A stretch of 64,000 bases of DNA from Triticum aestivum (GCF_018294505.1 NC_057807.1:163752304-163816303); one strand, 5' to 3'. Shown: positions 23,730 through 36,736, counted from the first letter of the stretch. Made by a program: numbers and translations. The notes: generated by a model from the sequence alone, not told the origin.

Positions 23730-26700
23730 TGTCAGGACCCCGACTCGATGCCACATCGATCCAGCATGTAACACCTCATATCACTTTGCGGCCTCACGCA
23801 CGGTATCCCCACGGGTGTCGCCTTACCTTTGCCCGGGACCGTTTGCGCCTTTTGGCACACGTATATGATGGTGTCGCTAGCATCCATATGATAAAGAGCC
23901 CGGGCTGACATGGCTAGTTGTAAACCCAAAGTGGCACTAACCTACAGGGACAGGCATCCATGACCCAGCATCGAACGTGTCGGTCATCAGCGAGTGAATC
24001 CAGGCTGTAGCACTGGGCTAACAGGACTCCGGTATTCATCGCGTGACATTTCCCCGAAGGGACAGACACAGGATCGAAGAAGGACACATGCTGGCCAGCC
24101 TAAGTGTTCCGGAGCAGTAGCAAGCACTAGGAGACATTTCCCGGTAAGAGAGGCTACTAAGGATAAATAACTAGATAGTCAGATCCCACACATAGCAATA
24201 CACATTACACGTACGCATAACATGCAAGTATGTGCTGTACAACATGGCATCACAGCATAACTCAACAACTTATATAGATAAAGGCTCAGAAGAGCCATCA
24301 CAGCATTATTACAAATAGGGGTCACATGACCCAACAGTCAGAGCAATCAAGCAACAAGCGGAAGCATTACATGTCTGAGTACAGACATCTGTAAATGAAA
24401 AAGGCTGAAAGCCTGACTATCTATAGCGTCCGCTCAAGATCGTAGCTGAGGTACTAGCTACTAGTCGAAGTCCACGAGAACACTAGTAAGACCGAAGTCT
24501 CCGCTGCAAAAACATAAATAAAGCAACATGAGTACAAAGGTACTCAGCAAGACTTACATCAGATCCTATCATACATGCATTTGTATCAAGAGGGTAACGT
24601 GGGGTTTAGTTGCAGCAAGCCAGCTTTGACTCTGTGGCTATCCTGTTCTACGACTACCAGAAACTCTGGAGGTGAAACAACGTACATGAGTCCACTAATC
24701 ACCACACAATACACTATTATGGATTCATCCCCGTCTCCCTACGAGAAGGCCATCCATAGCACTCACACTTGTCTTGAGCATTTTATAGTATCCACTTCAA
24801 GTTGTCTATGTACCATGTAAGCATCCAAGAAGTCCATAACCGCGGACCCGGCTATTCGAATAGATCATGTTAACCCTGCAGGGGTGTACTTCTTCACACA
24901 CGCTCTCGCCACTTACCGCCATGTACACGTCATGTATCTCGGCAACCTTCAAGCGGAAGCCTGGCGAGGGTGTCGGCCACGACCTGACTAACCACACAAG
25001 ACTCTAGTCCAGGTTTATCGCCTATTCGGGTTCCATCCGCAAGGAGATCCGGCCGGGGTGTCGCTTACGGCCGCAAACGATGTGTACAGGGTTCCCGAGC
25101 CCACCATCCGGGTGCCACTCGGTACACCAGGCCACGTGTGCCTAGTCTGTCCCAAGCCCACCCTGCCAGGTGCCACTTGGTAGAAAAATAGCACTACCTA
25201 CAAATACCAGAAACTAGTTGCGACTCCTGGACAGAGACCAAGTTGGTTAATAAGTTGAGAGGGGTCGAGTTACCGGAACCCAATGTGTGGTAGCATCGAG
25301 TTATTGGACAACATACATAGAACTCAGTGCTTAAGGACGGTTCCAGTGAGGCAACCCACCATGTACTCCTACATGGCCTCTGACCGCTACCTTTACCAAA
25401 TCGTGTTCACACACTCCAATTCATTCCCAATGAATCAGACCTGACACAACTCTAAGCAATAGCAGGCATAGCATGGTAGGAACACAACATGGCTCAATCA
25501 ACTCCTACACATGCTAGTGGGTTTCAACTATTTACTGTGGCAATGACAGGTCATGCAGAGGAATAGGTTCAACTACCGCAGCACAAAGTAACAGATGAAT
25601 CGTTGTTGTCCTAATGCAATAACTGAGAGCAGGAGCGAGAGAGTAGGGTTTTATCGAAATGAACAAGGGGGTTTGCTTGCCTGGTAAATCAACAGAGGAG
25701 GCACTGCTTCACAGACAGGTACTCTGGAACGGTCTTCGGAGCAAGACCTATCGAGAAGGAACGGTGCCGGCAATCAATACACAAACATATGCAACAATAT
25801 GATGCATGAACATGGGATGAAGATGTGATGTTGTTTGAGATAATGCAACTAGTATTCATTTGGTTTGAAGTCCATTTGAACCAAAGGTTCAAATGCATCT
25901 CCAAATTAAGCTCCTATATATGCCATAATGTGTTTTCTCATATTCAGCATGTATAAGTTGGTTCGTCATGCATGAAACTAGTACAGATGGATAGATTACA
26001 TTTTTCTGATAATTTTTCATATATAAATTATTTTAATCTGAGCTACGGTTGAATTGTTATGAATTTTTGAAGTTTAAAACAATTTCTGGAATTTTCTGAT
26101 TTAATTTAAATCCAGAAATAAATATTGCGCCAGCATGACGTCAGCACGACGTCAGCGGTCAACTGCGGCTGGCTGGGGTCAAACCTGACGTGTGGGGTCC
26201 ACACGTCAGTGACAGGGGGTTAAACAGGGTTAGTTTAATCCTAATCAAAAAAAAATAGTGGCACTGGGGCCCACTGTTAGTGTCAGGGGGTTAACTAAGC
26301 GGTGATTAGCACTAATCTAACTTAATTAGCCGGGGGGGGGGGTTAGTTAGCTGGGTTGACCCGGTCAATCCCGCCGGCGTTTAGCCGCCGGCGAGGCCGA
26401 ACGCGGCGGAGGGGCTCGGGATCGCCGTTCCGGTGACCATTCGGGCGGCGGAGACCACCCACGCGAAGCCCCGGCTCGCGCGCATCTAGTGGTTCATGCG
26501 GGAGGCTGCGGGGGCGGCGGAGCTCGCCGGAGCGAAGCTCGGGGCGGCCGCCGGAGTTTGGGTGAGGCGCGAGCGGGTGCTGCAGGGCATGGCAGGAGCT
26601 GCGGGCGGAGGCGTTGGCCTTCTGGGAGGCTACTGAGCGCGGTGGCAGGTGCAGGCACGGGCTGCAGTGGCTCTGGCCACGACGGCGAGGAGCTGCGGCG

Positions 26701-27743
26701 GCGATGGCTTCGGCCATGGTGGTAGCGATGGCTACGACACGGGAACGAGGGGGAGAAGAGAGGGGAAACAGGGAGATGCTCACGGCGATCACGCAGAGCA
26801 GCACAGCGGGGTTGGGGGAGACCTGGTGACGGCGAATCGACGGCGGCGGACGGCGGAGCCCGAGGAGGAAGACGATGGCGATGGCGGCGATGGAGGCCGT
26901 CCGGAGGTGCGTGGCTCGACGAGGAGGTAGCCGGCGACGTGGCGGAGCTCGTGGACTGCTCAGATGCTCTCGAGGGGCGCGGTGGCTACGACTACGGCGA
27001 GAAGTGGCGACGGGCGCGTTCGGGCGGTCGGGAGAGAGAGAACCAGGGGAGGGGAAGGAATGAGAGAGTGGGAGAGAGGTGCGGGGCGTCGCGTGGCGTC
27101 GTCCGGTCCATCCAGAGCGACGAGGGGAGGACAGGCAGGCAGGGAGGGAGGAGGTGGCGCAGCGCGGCGGTGCGCGCGCGTCGGGCACGCGCCGTCCCCC
27201 TGTCGGGGAGGAAGACGACAGAGGAGGGGGGGCCAGGTGGGTTGGGCCAGCTGCTGGGCTGCGCGGGGGGGGGGGGGAGCCCCAGGTAAGCTTCTCCTTC
27301 TTTTTATTTTTTTCTTGTTTTCTAATTTTTCTGACATTAGTTTTGATTTAAAAAATACTAAATCAATTTATTACCTTATGCCAATTTTTGCAGGAGCTAG
27401 ATATATTATTCCAGAGCTCCTTTATAAATGGCATAATTTTTGGACCATATTTCATATATATAGCAATATATTTCCAATGCAAATATTTATCGAATTAATC
27501 CAAATGGACAAAATAAATATCCATGAGCTCCTAAAAATATTGTTTTGATTTTTTTCTCTGTCCAATATTTTCAGAGAGCAACATGAGCATTTTCTTGGAC
27601 CCTTTTGGAGAAATTTTTATTTGGGTCATTTTCAAAAATGATTCTGAGGGTTCCACCAATCCTCATTTCAAATTTAAATGAAATTTAAACATGATGCACA
27701 AATGACTAGCTAGTCTAGGTCATACCAGACTAGGGATGTGACA
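23730..27743 (-). repeat. 3' LTR of Z
   Basis: 4,014 bp, minus-strand sense. It has a GC-rich leader-like block at about 27,290-26,340. The AT-rich stretch just before it (AAAAAATAAAAAGAAG) is shared with Y's LTR and may hold the promoter. The end (GTGGCATCGAGTCGGGG) is the part most similar to Y. It contains no genes. Confidence 0.92.
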
Positions 27744-28374
27744 ACTCGCCCCCACTTGAAAGAATCTCGTCTCGAGATTCAGGGGTCGACGGAAAGAAAG
27801 TGGGGTACTCCAGTCGAAGACGATCTTCTCGCTCCCAAGTAGCTTCTCTCTCGGAATGATGAGACCACTGAACTTTGAGAAACTTGATGTTCTGACGTCG
27901 AGTGACACGCTCTGCTTGATCAAGAATGCGAACCGGGTACTCTCGGTATGTGAGGTTATCTTGGAGATCAAGCGTTTCGTGGTCCACTCCGCGGATGGGA
28001 TCCGAGAAGCAACGCCTGAGTTGAGAGACGTGGAAGACATCATGAACTCGAGAAAGATGTGGGGGTAGTTCCAACTAGTTGGCAACCTCTCCTCGTTTAG
28101 CGAGAATACGAAAAGGACCAATGTAACGAGGAGCCAACTTGCCCTTGATACCGAAACGATGGGTACCCTTCAAAGGAGTAACCCGAAGGTAAGCTTGGTC
28201 GCCAATTTCATAAGTCATATCCTTATGATGACGATCGTACTGGCTCTTCTGACGAGACTGGGCTGTTTTCAAATTCTCACGAATGATGCGAACTTGCTCT
28301 TCTGCCTCCTGGATCATATCCGGTCCAAAGAATTGTCTTTCACCGGTTTCTGACCAGTTCAAAGGTGTTCGACA
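27730..28374 (-). pseudogene. pol: Z integrase C-terminal region and chromodomain
   Basis: Continues the gag-pol frame after the TGA at 28,380-28,378. It begins RCRTPLNWSETGER, then the integrase C-terminal core (KGTHRFGIKGKLAPRYIGPFRIL) and, after a TAG at 28,077, HDVFHVSQLRRC. The chromodomain follows (YREYPVRILDQAERVTR, IKFLKVQWSHHSEREATW, the last W-x5-EATWE-like block being diagnostic). Chromodomains in plant chromoviruses are thought to steer integration to heterochromatin. The reading frame crosses the PPT and ends 14 bp inside the 3' LTR, so PPT and U3 bases are coding. Confidence 0.88.
27744..27757 (-). other. polypurine tract of Z
   Basis: The minus strand reads AAGTGGGGGCGAGT directly before the 3' LTR, nearly the same as AGTGGGGGTGAGT in Y. 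Confidence 0.8.
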
Positions 28375-28377
28375 TCT

Positions 28378-29740
28378 TCATCCATAGAGAACCTCAAAAG
28401 GAGCTTTCTTGAGGCTGGATTGATAGCTATTGTTATAAGCAAACTCGGCAAAAGGAAGACATTTCTCCCAATCCATACCGAATGAGATAACGCAAGCTCT
28501 GAGCATGTCTTCGAGAATTTGATTGACCCGTTCCACCTGACCACTCGACTGAGGGTGGAAAGCGGTACTGAAGGAAAGATGGGTTCCCATGGCATTTTGG
28601 AAACTCTCCCAGAAATGAGAAGTGAAAAGACTGCCACGGTCTGAATTGATCTCTAGTGGAACACCATGCAGTGACACTATTTGAGAAATATATAAGTCAG
28701 CAAGCTGACTAGCAGTGATATTTTCTCGAACAGGAAGGAAGTGAGCCACTTTGGAAAGACGATCAACGACTACGAAGATAGCGTTATTCCCTCTCTTGGT
28801 CCTGGGAAAGCCGGTGATGAAGTCCATACCAACTTTATCCCTTTTCCATTCAGGAATAGCTAAAGGCTGAAGGGTGCCAGCAGGTCTCTGATGCTCTGCC
28901 TTAACGCGACGACAAACGTCACATTTAGAAATGAACTCAGCGATTTCTCTCTTCATCCTAGTCCACCATAACCTCTGGCGTAGGTCCTGATACATCTTAA
29001 TGCTACCGGGATGAATCGTGAGAGGAGATTCATGCGCCTCCTTAAGAATCAACTGCCGAAGATGTTGCTTCTTGGGAACCACCAAGCAATTCTCAAAGAA
29101 AACAACACCACGATCATCCATAGAGAAACATCCACCAACTCCCTTCTTAATGTTTCTCTTGATCCGGGTAACCCCCGTATCATGCTTCTGGGCTTCTATG
29201 ATAAGGTCCACAAGGGTAGGTTTCGCCACCAAGGTAGAAAGAAATCCGCGAGGAGCTATGTGAAGATTAAGCTTACAGAATTCCTCATGGAGAAGTGGTT
29301 GGCCTTCCTGCAACATGAGATTGTTGCAATAAGATTTACGGCTTAGAGCATCAGCCATGACATTGGCTTTGCCTGGGGTGTAGGTAATCCCTAGATCATA
29401 ATCTGTGATTAACTCCAACCAACGTCTTTGCCTAAGGTTCAGATCCGGTTGGGTGAAGATATACTTGAGACTCTGGTGATCGGTGTAGATCTCGCAACGT
29501 TTACCAAGGAGGTAATGTCGCCAGGTTTTGAGTGCATAGACTACGGCTGCAAGCTCTAGATCATGTGTAGGATAATTCTCCTCATGTGGATGCAACTGTC
29601 GAGATGCATAGGCAATCACATGACGATCCTGCATAAGAATGCAACCTAGTCCCTGTCATGAGGCGTCGCAGTAGATAATAAAGTCTTTAGTGAAATCCGG
29701 TGGCACAAGTATGGGAGCAGAAGTCAGGCGTCTTTTCAGT
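28378..29740 (-). pseudogene. pol: Z RNase H and integrase
   Basis: Continues the same frame after the TAG at 29,743. It opens ELKRRLTSAPILVPPDF and IIYCDAS, has a TGA at 29,658-29,656, then RNase H ([44 protein letters not shown]). The integrase finger follows (H-x-H in [10 protein letters not shown], and CDVC), then the D-D-E core: [39 protein letters not shown] and [12 protein letters not shown]. All three catalytic acidic residues are present. It ends at the TGA at 28,378 after FEVLYG. Confidence 0.92.
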
Positions 29741-29742
29741 TC

Positions 29743-31239
29743 CTAAAAACTGTACTCACACTGTGGGGACCACTCGAACTTTTTATCTTTCTTGAGAAGT
29801 TCCGTGAGGGGTTTGGCTACTTTGGAGAAGTTTTCAACAAAGCGGCGACAATAACTGGCTAGCCCAAGGAAACTCCTAACTTGTTTGACTGTTTCAGGTG
29901 GAGTCCAATTGAGAACGGCCTTGACTCTCTCGGGATTGACAGCAATGCCCTTACCAGAGATTACATGGCCTAGGTAGGTCACTTCTGGCAACCAAAATTC
30001 ACACTTGGAGAACTTGGCATAAAGGCGGTGCTCTCTGAGTTTTTCTAAAACAAGTCTAAGATGTTCGGCATGCTCTTCCTCGTTCTTCGAGTAAATAAGA
30101 ATGTCATCGAGATAAACCACGACGAACTTATCTAAGTACTCCATGAAGATCGAGTTCATCAGGCGGGAGAATGTAGCTGGAGCGGTAGTTAGACCAAAGG
30201 ACATGACGGTGTACTCGTACTGGCCATAACGAGTGACAAAAGCTGTCTTGGGAATGTCCCCGTTTCTGATTTTGATTTGGTGGTATCCTAACCTCAAATC
30301 CATCTTGGAGAAGACTGAGGATCCAGCGAGCTGGTCATACAGGTCGTTGATCCTGGGGAGCGGATACTTGTTCTTTATCGTGACCAAATTAACGGGACGA
30401 TAATCTACAACCATCCGGTCCGTACCGTCTTTCTTCTTAACAAAGAGGACGGGGCAAGCCCAAGGAGAAGAACTAGGACGGATGAAACCCTTTTGCAAGG
30501 ACTCATCAAGTTGTTTCTTAAGCTCGGCTAGTTCTAAGGGTGCCATCTTGTAAGGTCTCCGGGAGATTGGAGCTGTTCCTAGGATAAGATCTATGACAAA
30601 CTCTACTTCTCTGTCAGGTGGAACACCTGGCAGTTCCTCTGGAAAGACATCCGGAAAGTCACGGACTACCGGGATATCTTCAAGGTCTGGAAGAGGGCTG
30701 GCATTAAGAGAATAGAGCTGACGCTTTGCAACTCTAGTGGAGACGGTGACTATCTTGCTAGATGGGTGTGTAAGCTGAACAGATCTTGTGTAACAATCAA
30801 TCTTGGCATGATGAGCTGTCATCCAGTCCATACCCAAGATGATGTTAATATCTGAGGACTTGAGGGCTACAAGTGATGCAAGGAATACAAGTCTATCAAC
30901 AAGGATTTCGTTACCATGGCTGATTCTGGTGGTCTGCCATCTAGACCCTGGGGTTTGGATTTCAAGCGGAGTTGGCATATCGCAAAATGACATGTCGTGC
31001 AAACGAGCATAGCCTTCAGAAATGAAGGAGTGAGATGCCCCAGTATCGAATAGAACTGACGCTGGGTGACAATTGATAAGGAGTGTACCAAGAACGACAT
31101 CTGGATCATCATGAGCGTCTTTAGCTGAGACGTGATGCACACGTCCACGTTCAGTGGGAACTGACTTGACACTGATCATCTTGCGTGATGGCTTAATACA
31201 GCCAACAGTCTTCTCGGCCTTGGGTGGAGCATAACTAGT
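29743..31239 (-). pseudogene. pol: Z aspartic protease and reverse transcriptase
   Basis: Same frame as gag, following its TAG. Counted from the ATG at 31,179, the protease active site DTGAS lies at residues 45-49, with [10 protein letters not shown] as the C-terminal half. RT starts near [19 protein letters not shown] and shows [48 protein letters not shown] and the catalytic YLDD at residues 356-359, then the thumb ([19 protein letters not shown]). The stretch is uninterrupted for 478 codons and retains catalytic residues. It ends at a TAG where related elements have Gln. Confidence 0.93.
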
Positions 31240-32193
31240 CTAAGAGCAGTCACGTGCATAGTGTCCTGGCTTCCCGCATGTGAAGCAAGTCCCTGAGGTT
31301 GGACGTGGACCCGCACTGACAGGCGGTCTACCAGTAGGCCTGGGTGGAACATACAACCGAGTTGGGGAAGGCACCACATAGGATGGCCTTGGTGTACATC
31401 CGAAAGGAAGAGCGGAGTTTGGAACCCAAATCCGGCGCTTCTGGGAACTAGAGCCAGAGGAAGATCCCAAATCACGGGTGTGCTTACGAGACTCCTCGTA
31501 AGTGAGCTGAGCTGTCTCTGCATTGATGGCTTTGTTCACAAGGGCTTGGAATGTATCACAATGATGCAGGTGGAGATCATGACGCAACTTGGGGTTGAGA
31601 CCCTTCCGGAACCTAGCTTGCTTCTTGGCGTCCGTGGACACTTCTTCTGTAGCATAGCGGGCAAGGTTCTCGAACTCTCTGCTGTAAGCATCAACAGCCA
31701 TCTTGTTCTGGGTGAGACTACAGAACTCTTCTCTCTTGCGATCGATGAGGGCCTGGGGAATGTGATGCTCGCGAAAAGCCTCAGTGAAATCCTTCCAGGT
31801 AGGAATCTGGCCAGCTGGAAGCAAAGCCTCATAGTTCTGCCACCAAAGACTAGCAGGACCTTCCAGGTGGTATGCGGCATAAGTGACCTTATCATCTTCA
31901 GCTACGCTCGCGGAACGCAGCTTATGAGTGATGCTACGGAGCCAGTCATCTGCATCGAGTTGCTCGATGGCATGATGAAAGGTAGGTGGGTGCAAGCGAG
32001 TGAGATCATGAATGGTAGCAGACCCTTTGAACTGATGTGCAGTGTTCTCCTCGATACGTGCCAACAAACGGTTAGACTCACGCTTGTTCCTCTCCATCTC
32101 TAGCATGAACTCTGTCAACGAAGGCTGGTCGGGAGGATCCTCATCCCTACCATCCTCATGGTTCCGGCTACGAACAATAGAACTTGATGACAT
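31240..32193 (-). CDS. gag: Z gag with CCHC zinc knuckle
   Basis: 317 codons from the ATG at 32,193 (MSSSSIVRSRNHEDG). The capsid-like gag domain spans about residues 78-215 (DDWLRSITHKLRSASVAEDD, YHLEGPASLWWQNYEALLP, REFENLARYA). A basic Ser/Pro-rich linker follows, then one CCHC knuckle, CFTCGKPGHYARDC, at the C-terminus. This packages the RNA and forms the virus-like particle in the cytoplasm. The TAG directly after CS falls where the frame otherwise continues into protease. It is either a C-to-T mutation of CAG or, less likely, a natural readthrough stop. Confidence 0.88.
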   Translation of the reverse strand: MSSSSIVRSRNHEDGRDEDPPDQPSLTEFMLEMERNKRESNRLLARIEENTAHQFKGSATIHDLTRLHPPTFHHAIEQLDADDWLRSITHKLRSASVAEDDKVTYAAYHLEGPASLWWQNYEALLPAGQIPTWKDFTEAFREHHIPQALIDRKREEFCSLTQNKMAVDAYSREFENLARYATEEVSTDAKKQARFRKGLNPKLRHDLHLHHCDTFQALVNKAINAETAQLTYEESRKHTRDLGSSSGSSSQKRRIWVPNSALPFGCTPRPSYVVPSPTRLYVPPRPTGRPPVSAGPRPTSGTCFTCGKPGHYARDCS

Positions 32194-32664
32194 CCTGAGA
32201 AACGAAAACCAGGGACGGAATCAGCATCAACTATAGACTGTAGAATGTAGGACAAGGAATTAGTATCTCTCGAACTCCTAGGAAAATTCCGGCAGCATAA
32301 CGGCAGTAAAAACCTCAGAATGAGACATCCTACTAAAATGGGCAATAACATACTCATCAGCATTACTCAAGGTTCTGAGATCATACTAAACAGACTACAC
32401 CGGAAATACTCAAAACTTGGGTATGACTCTGATCAACCAATCCTATGGAACTACGGAGTAGTAACACGTGATCCTGATAGACGGAAGAGAAGCCTAGTTC
32501 CTTAATCCCGTCGGAAAGATAGGACGACTCAGATCAGAAGGTCATGAGGTATAAGGAGTAAAAAGAGCCTTACGTTCCAACCCACAATCAATTCCCTTAC
32601 ATAACTAAAGAATTTCTAGACTCGACTTCGACCAGTTTGGCTTGGTAATCCTACAGGCAGTCAG
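32194..32664 (-). other. Z untranslated leader between PBS and gag
   Basis: 471 bp with no credible coding frame; presumably holds RNA packaging signals. It contains GAGTCTAGAAATTCTTTAGTTA-like sequence, shared with Y downstream of its PBS. Confidence 0.6.
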
Positions 32665-32676
32665 GCTCTGATACCA
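32665..32676 (-). other. primer binding site of Z
   Basis: The minus strand reads TGGTATCAGAGC, four bases from the LTR end CTGACA. Confidence 0.92.
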
Positions 32677-32680
32677 GCGC

Positions 32681-35600
32681 TGTCAGGACCCCGACTCGAT
32701 GCCACATCGATCCAGCATGTAACACCTCATATCACTTTGCGGCCTCACGCACGGTATCCCCACGGGTGTCGCCTTACCTTTGCCCGGGACCGTTTGCGCC
32801 TTTTGGCACACGTATATGATGGTGTCGCTAGCATCCATATGATAAAGAGCCCGGGCTGACATGGCTAGTTGTAAACCCAAAGTGGCACTAACCTACAGGG
32901 ACAGGCATCCATGACCCAGCATCGAACGTGTCGGTCATCAGCGAGTGAATCCAGGCTGTAGCACTGGGCTAACAGGACTCTGGTATTCATCGCGTGACAG
33001 TTCCCCGAAGGGACAGACACAGGATCGAAGAAGGACACATGCCGGCCAGCCTAAGTGTTCCGGAGCAGTAGCAAGCTACCAGGGCTCAGTGGAAGCACTA
33101 GGAGACATTTCCCGGTAAGAGAGGCTACTAAGGATAAACAACTAGATAGTTAGATCCCACACATAGCAATACACATTACACGTACGCATAACATGCAAGT
33201 ATGTGATGTACAACATGGCATCACAACATAACTCAACAACTTATATAGATAAAGGCTCAGAAGAGCCATCACAGCATTATTACAAACAGGGGTCACATGA
33301 CCCAACAGTCAGAGCAATCAAGCAACAAGCGGAAGCATTACATGTCTGAGTACAGACATCTATAAATGAAAAAGGCTGAAAGCCTGACTATCTACAACGT
33401 CCGCTCAAGATCGTAGCTGAGGTACTAGCTACTAGTCGAAGTCCACGAGAACACTAGTAAGACCGAAGTCTCCGCTGCAAAAACATAAATAAAGCAACAT
33501 GAGTACAAAGGTACTCAGCAAGACCTACATCAGATCCTATCATACATGCATTTGTATCAAGAGGGTAACGTGGGGCTTAGTTGCAGCAAGCCAGCTTTGA
33601 CTCTGTGGCTATCCTGTTCTACGACTACCAGAAACTCTGGAGGTGAAACAACGTACACGAGTCCACTAATCACCACACAATACACTATTATGGATTCATC
33701 CCCGTCTCCCTACGAGAAGGCCATCCATAGCACTCACACTTGTCTTGAGCATTTTATAGTATCCACTTCAAGTTGTCTATGTACCATGTAAGCATCCAAG
33801 AAGTCCATAACCGCGGACCCGGCTATTCGAATAGATCATGTTAACCCTGCAGGGGTGTACTTCTTCACACACGCTCTCGCCACTTACCACCATGTACACG
33901 TCATGTATCTCGGCAACCTTCAAGCGGAAGCCTGGCGAGGGTGTCGGCCACGACCTGACTAACCACACAAGACTCTAGTCCAGGTTTATCGCCTATTCGG
34001 GTTCCATCCGCAAGGAGATCCGGCCGGGGTGTCGCTTACGGCCCCAAACGATGTGTACAGGGTTCCCGAGCCCACCATCCGGGTGCCACTCGGTACACTA
34101 GGCCACGTGTGCCTAGTCTGTCCCAAGCCCACCCTGCCGGGTGCCACTTGGTAGAAAAATAGCACTACCTACAAATACTAGAAACTAGTTGCGACTCCTG
34201 GACAGAGACCAAGTTGGTTAATAAGTCGAGAGGGGTCGAGTTACCGGAACCCAATGTGTGGTAGCATCGAGTCATTGGACAACATACATAGAACTCAGTG
34301 CTTAAGGACGGTTCCAGTGAGACAACCCACCATGTACTCCTACATGGCCTCTCATCGCTACCTTTACCAAATCGTGTTCACACACTTAACTATCAGCACC
34401 AGAACATATCGTAACACTCCAATTCATTCCCAATGAATCAGACCTGACACAACTCTAAGCAATAGCAGGCATAGCATGGTAGGAACACAACATGGCTCAA
34501 TCAACTCCTACACATGCTAGTGGGTTTCAACTATTTACTGTGGCAATGACAGGTCATGCAGAGGAATAGGTTCAACTACCGCAGCACAAAGTAACAGATG
34601 AATCGTTGTTGTCCTAATGCAATAACTGAGAGCGGGAGCGAGAGAGTAGGGTTTTATCGAAATGAACAAGGGGGTTTGCTTGCCTGGTAAATCAACAGAG
34701 GAGGCACTGCTTCACAGACAGGTACTCTGGAACGGTCTCCGGAGCAAGACCTATCGAGAAGGAACGGTGCCGGCAATCAATACACAAACATATGCAACAA
34801 TATGATGCATGAACATGGGATGAAGATGTGATGTTGTTTGAGCTAATGCAACTAGTATTCATTTGGTTTGAAGTCCATTTGAACCAAAGGTTCAAATGCA
34901 TCTCCAAATTAAGCTCCTATATATGCCATAATGTGTTTTCTCATATTCAGCATGTATAAGTTGGTTTGTCATGCATGAAACTAGTACAGATGGATAGATT
35001 ACATTTTTCTGATAATTTTTCATATATAAATTATTTTAATCTGAGCTACGGTTGAATTGTTATGAATTTTTGAAGTTTAAAACAATTTCTGGAATTTTCT
35101 GATTTAATTTAAATCCAGAAATAAATATTGCGCCAGCATGACGTCAGCACGACGTCAGCGGTCAACTGCGGCTGGCTGGGGTCAAACCTGACGTGTGGGG
35201 TCCACACGTCAGTGACAGGGGGTTAAACAGGGTTAGTTTAATCCTAATCAAAAAAAATTAGTGGCACTTGGGCCCACTGTCAGTGTCAGGGGGTTAACTA
35301 AGCGGTGATTAGCACTAATCTAACTTAATTAGCCGGGGGGGGTTAGTTAGCTGGGTTGACCCGGTCAATCCCGCCGGCGTTTAGCCGCCGGCGAGGCCGA
35401 ACGCGGCGGAGGGGCTCGGGATCGCCGTTCCGGCGACCATTCGGGCGGCGGAGACCACCCACGCGAAGCCCCGGCTCGCGCGCATCTAGTGGTTCATGCG
35501 GGAGGCTGCGGGGGCGGCGGAGCTCGCCGGAGCGAAGCTCGGGGCGGCCGCCGGAGTTCGGGTGAGGCGCGAGCGGGTGCTGCAGGGCATGGCAGGAGCT

Positions 35601-36736
35601 GCGGGCGGAGGCGTTGGCCTTCTGGGAGGCTACTGAGCGCGGTGGCAGGTGCAGGCACGGGCTGCAGTGGCTCTGGCCACGACGGCGAGGAGCTGCGGCG
35701 GCGATGGCTTCGGCCATGGTGGTAGCGATGGCTACGACACGGGAACGAGGGGGAGAAGAGAGGGGAAACAGGGAGATGCTCACGGCGATCACGCAGAGCA
35801 GCACAGCGGGGTTGGGGGAGACCTGGTGACGGCGAATCGACGGCGGCGGACGGCGGAGCCCGAGGAGGAAGACGATGGCGATGGCGGCGATGGAGGCCGT
35901 CCGGAGGTGCGTGGCTCGACGAGGAGGTAGCCGGCGACGTGGCGGAGCTCGTGGACTGCTCAGATGCTCTCAAGGGGCGCGGTGGCTACGACTACGGCGA
36001 GAAGTGGCGACGGGCGCGTTCGGGCGGTCGATAGAGAGAGAACCAGGGGAGGGGAAGGAATGAGAGAGTGGGAGAGAGGTGCGGGGCGTCGCGTGGCGTC
36101 GTCCGGTCCATCCAGAGCGACGAGGGGAGGACAGGCAGGCAGGGAGGGAGGAGGTGGCGCGGCGCGGCGGTGCGCGCGCGTCGGGCACGCGCCGTCCCCC
36201 TGTCGGGGAGGAAGACGACAGAGGAGGGGGGGCCAGGTGGGCTGGGCCAGCTGCTGGGCTGCGCGGGGGGGGAGCCCCAGGTAAGCTTCTCCTTCTTTTA
36301 TTTTTTTTGTTTTCTAATTTTTCTGACATTAGTTTTGATTTAAAAAAATACTAAATCAATTTATTACCTTATGCCAATTTTTGCAGGAGCTAGATATATT
36401 ATTCCAGAGCTCCTTTATAAATGGCATAATTTTTGGACCATATTTCATATATATAGCAATATATTTCCAATGCAAGTATTTATCGAATTAATCCAAATGG
36501 CCAAAATTAATATCCATGAGCTCCTAAAAATATTGTTTTGATTTTTTTCTCTGTCCAATATTTTTAGAGAGCAACATGAGCATTTTCTTGGACCCTTTTG
36601 GAGAAATTTTTATTTGGGTCATTTTCAAAAATGATTCTGAGGGTTCCACCAATCCTCATTTCAAATTTAAATGAAATTTAAACATGATGCACAAATGACT
36701 AGCTAGTCTAGGTCATACCAGACTAGGGATGTGACA
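32681..36736 (-). repeat. 5' LTR of Z
   Basis: 4,056 bp. Relative to the other LTR it has about 20 extra bases near 33,075 and about 30 extra near 34,390, as well as different G and A runs. Most differences are C/T or G/A. The LTR drives minus-strand transcription toward gag. Confidence 0.92.

Larger units (their letters stand above)
23730..36736 (-). mobile_element. complete chromovirus Z (Ty3/gypsy, Tekay-like)
   Basis: 13,007 bp. It is flanked by the perfect TSD GACTC (23,725-23,729 and 36,737-36,741) and has two LTRs of 4,014 and 4,056 bp with ends TGTCAC...CTGACA. PBS, gag, protease, RT, RNase H, integrase, chromodomain and PPT are in the order of Ty3/gypsy chromoviruses. Gag-pol occupies one frame without indels but has five nonsense codons. 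LTRs differ by about 45 substitutions by eye plus two indels of about 20 and 30 bp, suggesting a fairly recent insertion. The long LTRs and single frame favour the Del/Tekay clade. Confidence 0.93.

Noticed and set aside
23732..23929. A 65-codon frame at the end of all four Z and Y LTRs
   Set aside because: It starts with TTG, not ATG, and its conservation follows the conserved terminal LTR DNA. I treat it as a cis signal rather than a gene.
26343..27290. Long GC-rich open frames in both Z LTRs (up to 281 codons), repeated at 35,343-36,329
   Set aside because: They fall in the LTR leader, give Arg/Pro/Ser-rich chance translations on both strands, and change length between the two LTRs.
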